A stretch of DNA of 13,603 bases from NCBI GenBank assembly GCA_051745565.1, contig JBNJEF010000017.1, forward strand, positions 1 to 13,603, in the 5' to 3' direction. Made by a program: the position numbers and the translations under genes. This DNA is from SKVL01 sp051745565. GTDB taxonomy: Bacteria; Patescibacteriota; Minisyncoccia; Phycocordibacterales; CSBR16-193. Positions 4,908-10,963 of this stretch are shown here, piece after piece. The notes below the pieces were generated by a model. It ran no database searches. It saw only the letters and a list, made by a program, of their open reading frames with translations, and had not been told where the DNA came from. Numbering within the stretch: position 1 is the first letter of the stretch; each line of letters begins with the position of its first letter.

Positions 4908-6965
4908 ATGAAAGAGAAAGGTTTATTTGATATAAAAAGTGAATTTGATCCGGCCGGGGACCAGCCGAAAGCCATTTCTCTTCTGTCGGAGGGGTTGGAT
5001 AAGGGCTATCAACAGCAAACTCTTTTGGGTATAACCGGTTCAGGAAAAACTTTTTCTATGGCTAATGTTATAGAAAAGTATCAAAAACCCACTTTGGTCA
5101 TAGCTCATAATAAAACACTAGCTGCTCAGCTTTCACAAGAATACAAAGCTTTTTTTCCTAATAACGCCGTAACTTATTTTGTTTCTTATTATGATTATTA
5201 TCAGCCCGAAGCTTATATCCCGGTAACCGATACCTACATAGAAAAAGAGGCGCAAATAAATGAGGAGATAAGTCGACTCAGGCATGAGACGACACAAGCG
5301 CTTCTAACCAGAAATGATGTAATTGTTGTCGCATCAGTTTCCTGTATTTATGGCCTGGGAAGCCCGGTGGAGTATGAAAAGGTAAATTTCAAGATGGAAG
5401 CTGGGGGCGAGATGTCCAGAAGGACAATGCTCTCAAGATTGGTTGATATACATTTTCAGCGTACTAATGCTGATCTTTCTCCTGGTTATTTTCGCGCTAT
5501 CGGTAATAATGTTGAGGTGATGCCGGTAAATGAGAGGGTGATATACAAAGTTTCCTTTCGCGAAGGTAAGATAGATTCTATTGTGACCCTGGACGAGGTT
5601 TCTCGTGCAGTTGTTGATGAACCTGGTACTGTTTTCATATTTCCGGCACATCACTTTGTTACCCCGAAAGAAGAGCTTGAAAGGGCGGTTGGTGATATAG
5701 AGGAGGAGTTAAAGGAAAGAGTGGATTCACTCAAGAAGGAGGGAAAGAACTTAGAGGCGGAAAGACTCTCCAGAAGAACACGTTATGATCTGGCTATGAT
5801 AAAAGAGGTCGGATACTGCAACGGCATAGAGAACTATTCAAGACACTTTACCGGACGCTCTCCCGGTGATGCTCCTGATACTTTGCTTTCATATTTTCCG
5901 CATAAAGAGAATGGCGATCCCGATTTTCTTACTATTATAGACGAGTCACACGTTACCATACCTCAAATAAGAGGTATGTATGCAGGAGATCGCTCAAGAA
6001 AAGAATCTTTAATAGAGCATGGCTTCAGACTCCCTTCAGCTTTAGATAACAGACCCTTGAAATTTGATGAATTTGAAGAACGCATAGGAGAGAGGATGTA
6101 TACTTCCGCCACTCCGGGTGATTATGAGAGAAATAATAGTGAACAGATAGTTGAGCAGATAATACGTCCTACCGGCTTAGTGGATCCTAAACTAATAGTA
6201 AGACCTGTTACCGGAGAAAAAGACGATCCCTCTTCAGGTAAAAAGAAAACGTATAAAGGGCAGGTGGATGACTTTCTGGAAGAAGCTGTTTCCGAGATAG
6301 AAAAAGGTGGAAGGGTATTGGCGACCACTCTTACAAAAAGAATGGCGGAGGATCTAAGTGACTACCTTAAGGAGCGCGGATTGAGGGCGGAGTATCTCCA
6401 TAGTGATATAAAAACAATAGAAAGAGTAGAAATATTATCTTCTTTAAGACGCGGAGATTTTAACTGCCTGGTCGGAGTAAATCTTTTAAGAGAAGGTCTT
6501 GATCTTCCGGAGGTGTCTCTGATCGGGATACTTGATGCTGATAAAGAGGGTTTTTTAAGGTCGGAGACAGCACTTATTCAGATAATAGGTAGAGCTGCCA
6601 GGAATCTGTCCGGTCGGGTCATTCTTTATGCTGATGCGGTTACTGGTGCAGTTAAGCGTGCCGTGGAGGAGACCGAGAGAAGACGTGCCTTGCAGATTGA
6701 ATACAATGAAAAACACGGAATAACTCCTAAAGGTATTGAGAAGAAGATCTACGATACTACCGCCTCTTTGGAAAAAGAAAGGAAAGAAGCGGCAAAACGA
6801 CTGGCGGAGATCGATGTTGCCGAAGGTGATACTGATATAAGAAAACGTCTAAAAGCGAAAGAGAAGGAGATGGAAGAATCGGTTAAGAATCTGGACTTTG
6901 AAACCGCGGCAATACTGAGAGACGAGATATATCTCTTAAAAGATAAACTGAAAAGCGGTGGATAA
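4908..6965 (+). CDS. uvrB: Excinuclease ABC subunit B
   Basis: This 685-residue protein is the helicase-like damage-verification subunit of nucleotide excision repair: it is loaded on DNA by UvrA and then recruits the nuclease UvrC. Visible features in order are the N-terminus 'FDPAGDQPKAI' (13-23), Walker A GITGSGKT with K47, the DNA-clamping beta-hairpin region (about 92-115, 'YYDYYQPEAYIP' then 'DTYIEKEAQINEEISRLR'), 'SVSCIYGLGSP', Walker B DESH (345-348), 'MYTSATPGDYE', helicase motifs 'TLTKRMAEDL', 'GVNLLREGLDLPEV' and 'QIIGRAARN', and the C-terminal UVR motif 'NLDFETAAILRDEI' near 655-675 that binds UvrC. Length is close to the E. coli protein. The ATG at 4908 is preferred to an in-frame TTG at 4896 because it matches the family start and lies just downstream of an extended -10. 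There is no Shine-Dalgarno. The signalling cassette starts 60 bases later. Confidence 0.98.
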   Translation: MKEKGLFDIKSEFDPAGDQPKAISLLSEGLDKGYQQQTLLGITGSGKTFSMANVIEKYQKPTLVIAHNKTLAAQLSQEYKAFFPNNAVTYFVSYYDYYQPEAYIPVTDTYIEKEAQINEEISRLRHETTQALLTRNDVIVVASVSCIYGLGSPVEYEKVNFKMEAGGEMSRRTMLSRLVDIHFQRTNADLSPGYFRAIGNNVEVMPVNERVIYKVSFREGKIDSIVTLDEVSRAVVDEPGTVFIFPAHHFVTPKEELERAVGDIEEELKERVDSLKKEGKNLEAERLSRRTRYDLAMIKEVGYCNGIENYSRHFTGRSPGDAPDTLLSYFPHKENGDPDFLTIIDESHVTIPQIRGMYAGDRSRKESLIEHGFRLPSALDNRPLKFDEFEERIGERMYTSATPGDYERNNSEQIVEQIIRPTGLVDPKLIVRPVTGEKDDPSSGKKKTYKGQVDDFLEEAVSEIEKGGRVLATTLTKRMAEDLSDYLKERGLRAEYLHSDIKTIERVEILSSLRRGDFNCLVGVNLLREGLDLPEVSLIGILDADKEGFLRSETALIQIIGRAARNLSGRVILYADAVTGAVKRAVEETERRRALQIEYNEKHGITPKGIEKKIYDTTASLEKERKEAAKRLAEIDVAEGDTDIRKRLKAKEKEMEESVKNLDFETAAILRDEIYLLKDKLKSGG

Positions 6966-6993
6966 GAAGTTTTGTTTTTTGGGCTCCTGTTTG

Positions 6994-7010
6994 TATACTG
7001 TAATTATAGT
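6994..7010 (+). promoter_or_regulatory. Possible promoter of the signalling cassette
   Basis: Two -10-like hexamers occur before the first receiver gene: TATACT (6994-6999) with a weak -35 TTGTTT (6972-6977) at 16-base spacing, and TATAGT (7005-7010), which ends 15 bases before ATG 7026. There is no terminator after uvrB, so read-through from uvrB is also possible. Confidence 0.45.
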
Positions 7011-7025
7011 ATTTTGATTCAAAAG

Positions 7026-7451
7026 ATGGAAGAAGAAAAAACAAATGATAATCCGGAAAAGGATATTGCCGGTAAAAAGATAATGTGGGTGGAGGACGAC
7101 CCGGAGCTTAATAATATTATGCAAAGGTGGCTTTCCCGTTATGATGTGGACATTGTTCATGCTACTAACGGCACCGACGCACTGGAGATGATAGGAAAAG
7201 AGAGGCCCGATATATTGCTTTTGGATATAATGCTTCCGGATATAGATGGATTTTCTATTTTGGAAAAGATAAAAAATGAATCTACCTTAAAAGATATTCC
7301 GGTCATACTCTTTTCCAATTTGAGCCAAGAAGAGGATGTTAATAGAGGTTATAAATTGGGCGCTTCCCGCTTTATCGTTAAATCAACAGTATTTTTGGAA
7401 AATTTGGCCGGAGAGATCAGAAATGTTTTAAGGGAAAATAATAAGATATAA
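7026..7451 (+). CDS. Stand-alone receiver-domain response regulator 1
   Basis: This 141-residue protein is a single CheY-like receiver with a short charged N-terminal extension and no output domain. The acidic pocket is 'MWVEDD' (20-25), the phospho-acceptor is D67 in 'ILLLDIMLPD', the switch residue is S97 in 'VILFSNLSQ', and the conserved lysine is K119 in 'FIVKS', so phosphorylation should work. It presumably accepts phosphate from the histidine kinase at 8659 and acts by protein contact, but no target is visible. The start ATG 7026 is preferred to TTG 6972, which would add a hydrophobic 18-residue leader overlapping the -10 region. It is the first gene of a tightly spaced cassette, with the FIST gene 21 bases downstream. 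It shares 'WVEDD' and 'FSNLSQEE' with the third receiver protein (10501), which suggests duplication. Confidence 0.93.
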   Translation: MEEEKTNDNPEKDIAGKKIMWVEDDPELNNIMQRWLSRYDVDIVHATNGTDALEMIGKERPDILLLDIMLPDIDGFSILEKIKNESTLKDIPVILFSNLSQEEDVNRGYKLGASRFIVKSTVFLENLAGEIRNVLRENNKI

Positions 7452-7472
7452 AGAATTGAAGTTTCTGTTACT

Positions 7473-8657
7473 ATGTCTTTGAATATCGGTATAGGTTTTT
7501 CAGACGGAAGTGATGCTCACGCCGTTGGTGTTAATGCTTGTCAGGATGCTTTTAGAAAAATAAAAGGTAGCCACCCTATTTTTGGGATGGTCTTTATTTC
7601 CAGTAATTATGACCACAAGAAAGCAATAGACGGCATCCGGTCGGTATTAAAAGGAGTCCCTATCCTGGGAGCTTCTTCGGCGGAAGGTATTGTGTGTGGA
7701 TCGGCTAATACGAAAAGGTCAATAATTGTTATTCTGATAAGCGGGAAGGATGTCTTCTTTTCTTCATATCTGAAGGGACTGGGCTCTGAGGTCAAAAAAG
7801 AGGACAGAAAGATCGGAGAGAAGCTTACTCGCGAACTGGGAGGCAAACCCGATCTTTCTTTTATGTTCACGGATGTTCTCTCCGGTTTTGAACAGCATAA
7901 GCTAGTTAATAGTTTATATAATTCTACCGGAGCTCCCGTTTTTGGGGGCGGAACTGCAGATGGTTTGGAATTTAAAAGAACCTTTCAGTATTTTAAGGAT
8001 AAAGTTGAGACCAATAGTGCCATATTCGGTTCTATGAAAGGAGATTTTAATTACGGTATAGGGATGGATCATGGAATGTTACCCGCCGGTATACCAAGAA
8101 GTGTTACAAAATCAAAAGGAGTCAGCGTTTATCATATTAACGGAAAGCCGGCTGTGACAATGTATGGAGAATATTTCGGCTACAAGGATCTTCAGCGTTT
8201 TACCGCTGAGCCGTTGGCTAAAATGTCCGTTTCCTACCCCTTGGGTTTTAGGTGGGATATTATTGAAGATGAACATATCACCATCAGAGCTCCTCTCTTC
8301 TTAAGAAGCGATGGTTCTTTGATCTGTACTGATCATATACCTGAGGGAAGTAATGTTCAGCTGATGATAGGGGATAAAGAAGAGGCGCAGAAGAGTGTAA
8401 GAAGGGCGGCCAAAAAGGCTCAAACTATGCTGGGAGAGGAGGAGAGAGCTTCTGTGGCGATCTTGGTAAGTAGTGCGGGGCGAAAGTATCTCTATGGAAA
8501 TAGTATGGATGACGAGGTGAAAGATATAAGAAGCATAGTGGGTGACGTACCGGTTGTAGGTTTTTATAGCTACGGAAGTATATGTGCCTCTGAAGACAGT
8601 TTAAGCGAGCACTCCGTTTTTCAAGACAATTCCGTAGCTATCTGTTTATTGAAATAA
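7473..8657 (+). CDS. FIST-domain sensor protein (FIST_N + FIST_C)
   Basis: This 394-residue soluble protein consists of a FIST N domain (about 5-205) and a FIST C domain (about 225-380). Recognisable features are an N-terminal strand 'NIGIGFSDGSDAHAVG', the 'VPILGASSAEGI' strand-turn (GxSSaeGi), 'APVFGGGTADG' (typical 'vfGG.agD' element), and the C-terminal 'VPVVGFYSYGSICAS' followed by 'HSVFQDNSVAICLLK', which matches the 'GFfsyGEi...lhN.t..i..l' ending of FIST C. FIST is known as a predicted small-ligand sensing module, often fused to kinases, cyclases or chemoreceptors; amino-acid-like ligands have been suggested. Here it is a separate protein, encoded one base ahead of a membrane histidine kinase, so it likely feeds that kinase. 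There is no signal peptide or membrane segment. Start ATG 7473 fits the domain start; no Shine-Dalgarno is seen. Confidence 0.93.
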   Translation: MSLNIGIGFSDGSDAHAVGVNACQDAFRKIKGSHPIFGMVFISSNYDHKKAIDGIRSVLKGVPILGASSAEGIVCGSANTKRSIIVILISGKDVFFSSYLKGLGSEVKKEDRKIGEKLTRELGGKPDLSFMFTDVLSGFEQHKLVNSLYNSTGAPVFGGGTADGLEFKRTFQYFKDKVETNSAIFGSMKGDFNYGIGMDHGMLPAGIPRSVTKSKGVSVYHINGKPAVTMYGEYFGYKDLQRFTAEPLAKMSVSYPLGFRWDIIEDEHITIRAPLFLRSDGSLICTDHIPEGSNVQLMIGDKEEAQKSVRRAAKKAQTMLGEEERASVAILVSSAGRKYLYGNSMDDEVKDIRSIVGDVPVVGFYSYGSICASEDSLSEHSVFQDNSVAICLLK

Positions 8658-8658
8658 T

Positions 8659-9678
8659 ATGAAAAAACTGGACAAAAATTCGGCACTTTTTCAGGTAACC
8701 ACGTCTTTTTTGGTACTTTATGTAGCTACTGTGGTTGTTATTTTTGTGCCTGATTTTGATCACGATATTATAAGATTTGCTCTTTTGAGTTCTCTTTTTG
8801 TCATATCTTTTCTCTTTCAGTTCTATATCCTGGAAACCCAGGTTATAAATGAAAGAAGAAGGAAAGAGCAATTAAAGGCTCTTCTTAGTGAGCAAGACAG
8901 AACGGCCAGAATGCTTATACGGCGCGACCGTGCCCTGTCTCAGCTTAATGAACACTTGAGAGAGATAGACGAATTGAAATCGGAATTTGTCTCGGTTGCC
9001 GCCCATCAGATGAGAACTCCGCTTTCCGGAATAAAATGGAGCCTTGATATGCTTGCCAGAGAGCAGGCGGGCCCCGTAAATCCCAAACAAAAGAGGATGC
9101 TCTTAAAGGGTTATGAGAGCAATGAGAGAATGATACTTCTGGTCAATAATCTATTAAATACAGATAGAATAGAATCAGGCAGAACCGAGTTACAGATGAG
9201 AAAAGTGAATTTGAAAGATGTGGTTAATAATCTTATTTACTACATAAAACCTCAAGCCAAATCAAAAGGGGTGGATGTTAACATTTCCAGTGATGCGGAT
9301 ATTCCGCATATTGAGGCTGATCCGGAAAAGATAAGGGATGCCGTGCAGAATATACTTGAGAATGCCGTTAAATACACAGAGGAAGGAGGAGTGATCAATA
9401 TTGACGTTCACAGTGAAAAGGGTAGGGTTATTCTGAGTATTAGTGATGATGGAATAGGTATCCCCGAGGGTAGCAAGAAGGATATTTTCTCAAAATTCCA
9501 CCGCGGAGAGAATGCCGTAAAGATGAGAACTGAAGGAAGTGGCTTGGGATTATTTGTAAGTAAGGAGATCGTTGAGAGGCATGATGGTACTATTTGGTTT
9601 GAAAGCGAAGAAGGAAAAGGTACAACATTTTATGTTTCCATACCCGTAGCTGACAACTTGAAAGGTTTTAAAAAGTAA
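8659..9678 (+). CDS. Membrane histidine kinase with minimal external domain
   Basis: This 339-residue kinase has two membrane segments (about 12-30 and 38-58) joined by only about seven residues, a charged helical or coiled-coil linker (about 62-107), a HisKA dimerisation domain and a HATPase_c domain. The phospho-accepting histidine is H116 in 'VAAHQMRTPLSG', the HQ.RTP variant common in CPR kinases. The ATP-binding boxes are complete: N box 'NILENAVKY', G1 'DDGIGIP', F box 'FSKFHRG', G2 'GSGLGLFVSKEIVERH'. With no extracellular sensor, no PAS and no HAMP, the signal must come from the membrane or a partner. The obvious candidate is the FIST protein, whose stop codon is one base before this start (TAA-T-ATG), implying translational coupling. 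The downstream receivers are the expected phosphate acceptors. No Shine-Dalgarno is present, consistent with re-initiation. Confidence 0.95.
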   Translation: MKKLDKNSALFQVTTSFLVLYVATVVVIFVPDFDHDIIRFALLSSLFVISFLFQFYILETQVINERRRKEQLKALLSEQDRTARMLIRRDRALSQLNEHLREIDELKSEFVSVAAHQMRTPLSGIKWSLDMLAREQAGPVNPKQKRMLLKGYESNERMILLVNNLLNTDRIESGRTELQMRKVNLKDVVNNLIYYIKPQAKSKGVDVNISSDADIPHIEADPEKIRDAVQNILENAVKYTEEGGVINIDVHSEKGRVILSISDDGIGIPEGSKKDIFSKFHRGENAVKMRTEGSGLGLFVSKEIVERHDGTIWFESEEGKGTTFYVSIPVADNLKGFKK

Positions 9679-9700
9679 TTTATTGTAGTAATATATTTAT

Positions 9701-10483
9701 ATGTCCAAAAAGATACTGGTAATTGAAGATGATTCCTTTTTTGCCGATGTTCTAAAGAACAAACTTGAATCAAAAGGATTTGAAGTTGAGCGTGCCGGGG
9801 ATGGATTAGAGGGTTTCAATAAAATAAAGGAGTTTTCTCCCGATCTCGTTCTTCTTGATATACTTTTACCCAGTATGAACGGCTACGAAATATTGGAAGC
9901 AAAACAAGAAGATGATTCTATAAAAGATATTCCCGTCATTGTTATATCCAATTCCGGTCAGCCGGTTGAATTGGAGCGCGTTCTTGAGCTCGGGGCCGAT
10001 GATTATCTCATAAAAGCTCAGTTCGGTCCCAATGAGGTTATGGATAAAGTTTTCTCTTCATTAGGGGAGTCAGCGGAGGAAGAAGGTGGCGAGCTTCCTT
10101 CCATTAAAGGTAAGAAGGTCGTTATCGTGGAGGATGATGAATTCCTAAGTGAGCTTTTAAAGGAGAAGTTTGATATGGAAAAAGCCGATGTAACTCATGT
10201 AACAAACGGTGACGAGCTATGGTCTTCTTTAGATAATATTGAGCCGGATATATTTCTTTTGGACATTGTTTTGCCGAGAATGGATGGATATGAAATATTG
10301 GACTCAATAAAGAACAACAAAAAAACCAAAGACGTTCCGGTAATAATGTTGTCCAATTTAGGTCAAAACAGCGATATTGAAAAAGGGAAAGAGAAGGGCG
10401 CGGAAAAATTCTTGGTCAAGGCTCTCTTCTCTCTTGATCAGATAGTTAGTGAGGTCAAAAAGACGCTTAAAGCGACAGATTAA
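9701..10483 (+). CDS. Double-receiver response regulator
   Basis: This 260-residue protein has two complete receiver domains in tandem (about 3-122 and 137-258) joined by an acidic linker (SAEEEGGE, about 124-131), and no output domain. Receiver A has E9/D10/D11, phospho-acceptor D53 ('LVLLDILLPSMNG'), switch S83 and K105. Receiver B has E144/D145/D146, phospho-acceptor D188 ('IFLLDIVLPRMDG'), switch S218 and K240. Both appear competent for phosphorylation, so the protein could integrate two inputs, pass phosphate between domains, or act as a phosphate sink. It follows the kinase gene after 22 bases and precedes the third receiver gene by 17. The ATG at 9701 has no Shine-Dalgarno; AT-rich sequence before it (TAATAT 9689-9694) could serve as a -10 for a leaderless message, but this is weak. 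Receiver B's 'MLSNLGQ' is nearer to the other receiver proteins than receiver A's 'VISNSGQ'. Confidence 0.94.
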   Translation: MSKKILVIEDDSFFADVLKNKLESKGFEVERAGDGLEGFNKIKEFSPDLVLLDILLPSMNGYEILEAKQEDDSIKDIPVIVISNSGQPVELERVLELGADDYLIKAQFGPNEVMDKVFSSLGESAEEEGGELPSIKGKKVVIVEDDEFLSELLKEKFDMEKADVTHVTNGDELWSSLDNIEPDIFLLDIVLPRMDGYEILDSIKNNKKTKDVPVIMLSNLGQNSDIEKGKEKGAEKFLVKALFSLDQIVSEVKKTLKATD

Positions 10484-10500
10484 AAGTTAAGTATTTTGTT

Positions 10501-10884
10501 ATGATCAATAATTTGGAAGGAAAAAAAATTTTATGGGTTGAAGATGATAACTTCTTAGGAAGTGTGATAAGCAGGAGATTAAAAAAGGAAGAAGCGGAAG
10601 TTATTCACACCAATACCGGAGCTAAAGCACTAGAGGCGCTCAATGAGAGTACTCCGGATCTTGTACTATTGGATGTTCTGCTACCTGATAAGGATGGCTT
10701 TGAGGTTTTGGAGTTCATAAAGTCTGATGAAAGGTTAAAAGATGTTCCTGTTATTATGTTCTCCAACTTGAGCCAGGAAGAAAATATAGAGAAAAGCAAA
10801 GATATGGGTGCTTTGGATTTTTATGTAAAGTCCAATGTTTCTCCCGATCAGATAGCTGATAAGGCCAAGGAAGTTCTCTCTTGA
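10501..10884 (+). CDS. Stand-alone receiver-domain response regulator 3
   Basis: This 127-residue protein is a single receiver domain: acidic pocket 'LWVEDD' (11-16), phospho-acceptor D58 in 'LVLLDVLLPDKDG', switch serine in 'VIMFSNLSQEE', and the conserved lysine in 'FYVKSN'. It has no output domain. It closely echoes the first receiver protein (7026): both have the rare Trp in 'WVEDD', 'FSNLSQEE', and Lys-Ser after the last strand. That points to duplication within the cassette rather than independent recruitment. It is the last gene of the cassette; a probable terminator lies at 10911-10941. ATG 10501 has no Shine-Dalgarno. It stops with TGA, again consistent with the standard code. Downstream partners are unknown; CheY-like single domains often act on motors, pili or kinases. 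Confidence 0.93.
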   Translation: MINNLEGKKILWVEDDNFLGSVISRRLKKEEAEVIHTNTGAKALEALNESTPDLVLLDVLLPDKDGFEVLEFIKSDERLKDVPVIMFSNLSQEENIEKSKDMGALDFYVKSNVSPDQIADKAKEVLS

Positions 10885-10910
10885 TCCTGCTGAGGTCTAT
10901 TAATTGCTCT

Positions 10911-10941
10911 ATGTGGCAAAATACTGTGCCATGTGTTTTTT
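10911..10941 (+). terminator. Probable intrinsic terminator after the signalling cassette
   Basis: ATGTGGCA (10911-10918) pairs with TGCCATGT (10927-10934), with two G-U pairs, around an eight-base loop, followed by G and T6 (10936-10941). It is weaker than the other terminators here. It ends only four bases before the uvrA extended -10, so terminator and promoter are effectively fused. Confidence 0.55.
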
Positions 10942-10944
10942 ATG

Positions 10945-10953
10945 TGGTATAAT
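10945..10953 (+). promoter_or_regulatory. Extended -10 promoter of uvrA
   Basis: TGGTATAAT is a perfect extended -10. The hexamer ends 10 bases before ATG 10964, predicting a start of transcription around 10960 and a leader of about four bases or less. There is no clear -35 and no Shine-Dalgarno. This decides the uvrA start: the in-frame TTG at 10904 lies upstream of the promoter. Confidence 0.68.
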
Positions 10954-10963
10954 TTGCGCCTCT

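Noticed and set aside
6972..7025. Upstream in-frame TTG start for the first receiver, adding a hydrophobic 18-residue leader
   Set aside because: The stretch contains the likely -10 boxes; the receiver fold starts after ATG 7026, and the other stand-alone receiver lacks such a leader.
4857..7025. SOS (LexA) boxes in front of uvrB or the cassette
   Set aside because: I searched by eye for CTGT-N8-ACAG and GAAC-N4-GTTC patterns in the spacers and found none convincing.
10904..10963. Upstream in-frame TTG start for uvrA adding 20 residues
   Set aside because: It overlaps a terminator hairpin and lies upstream of the extended -10; UvrA homologs begin near the downstream ATG.
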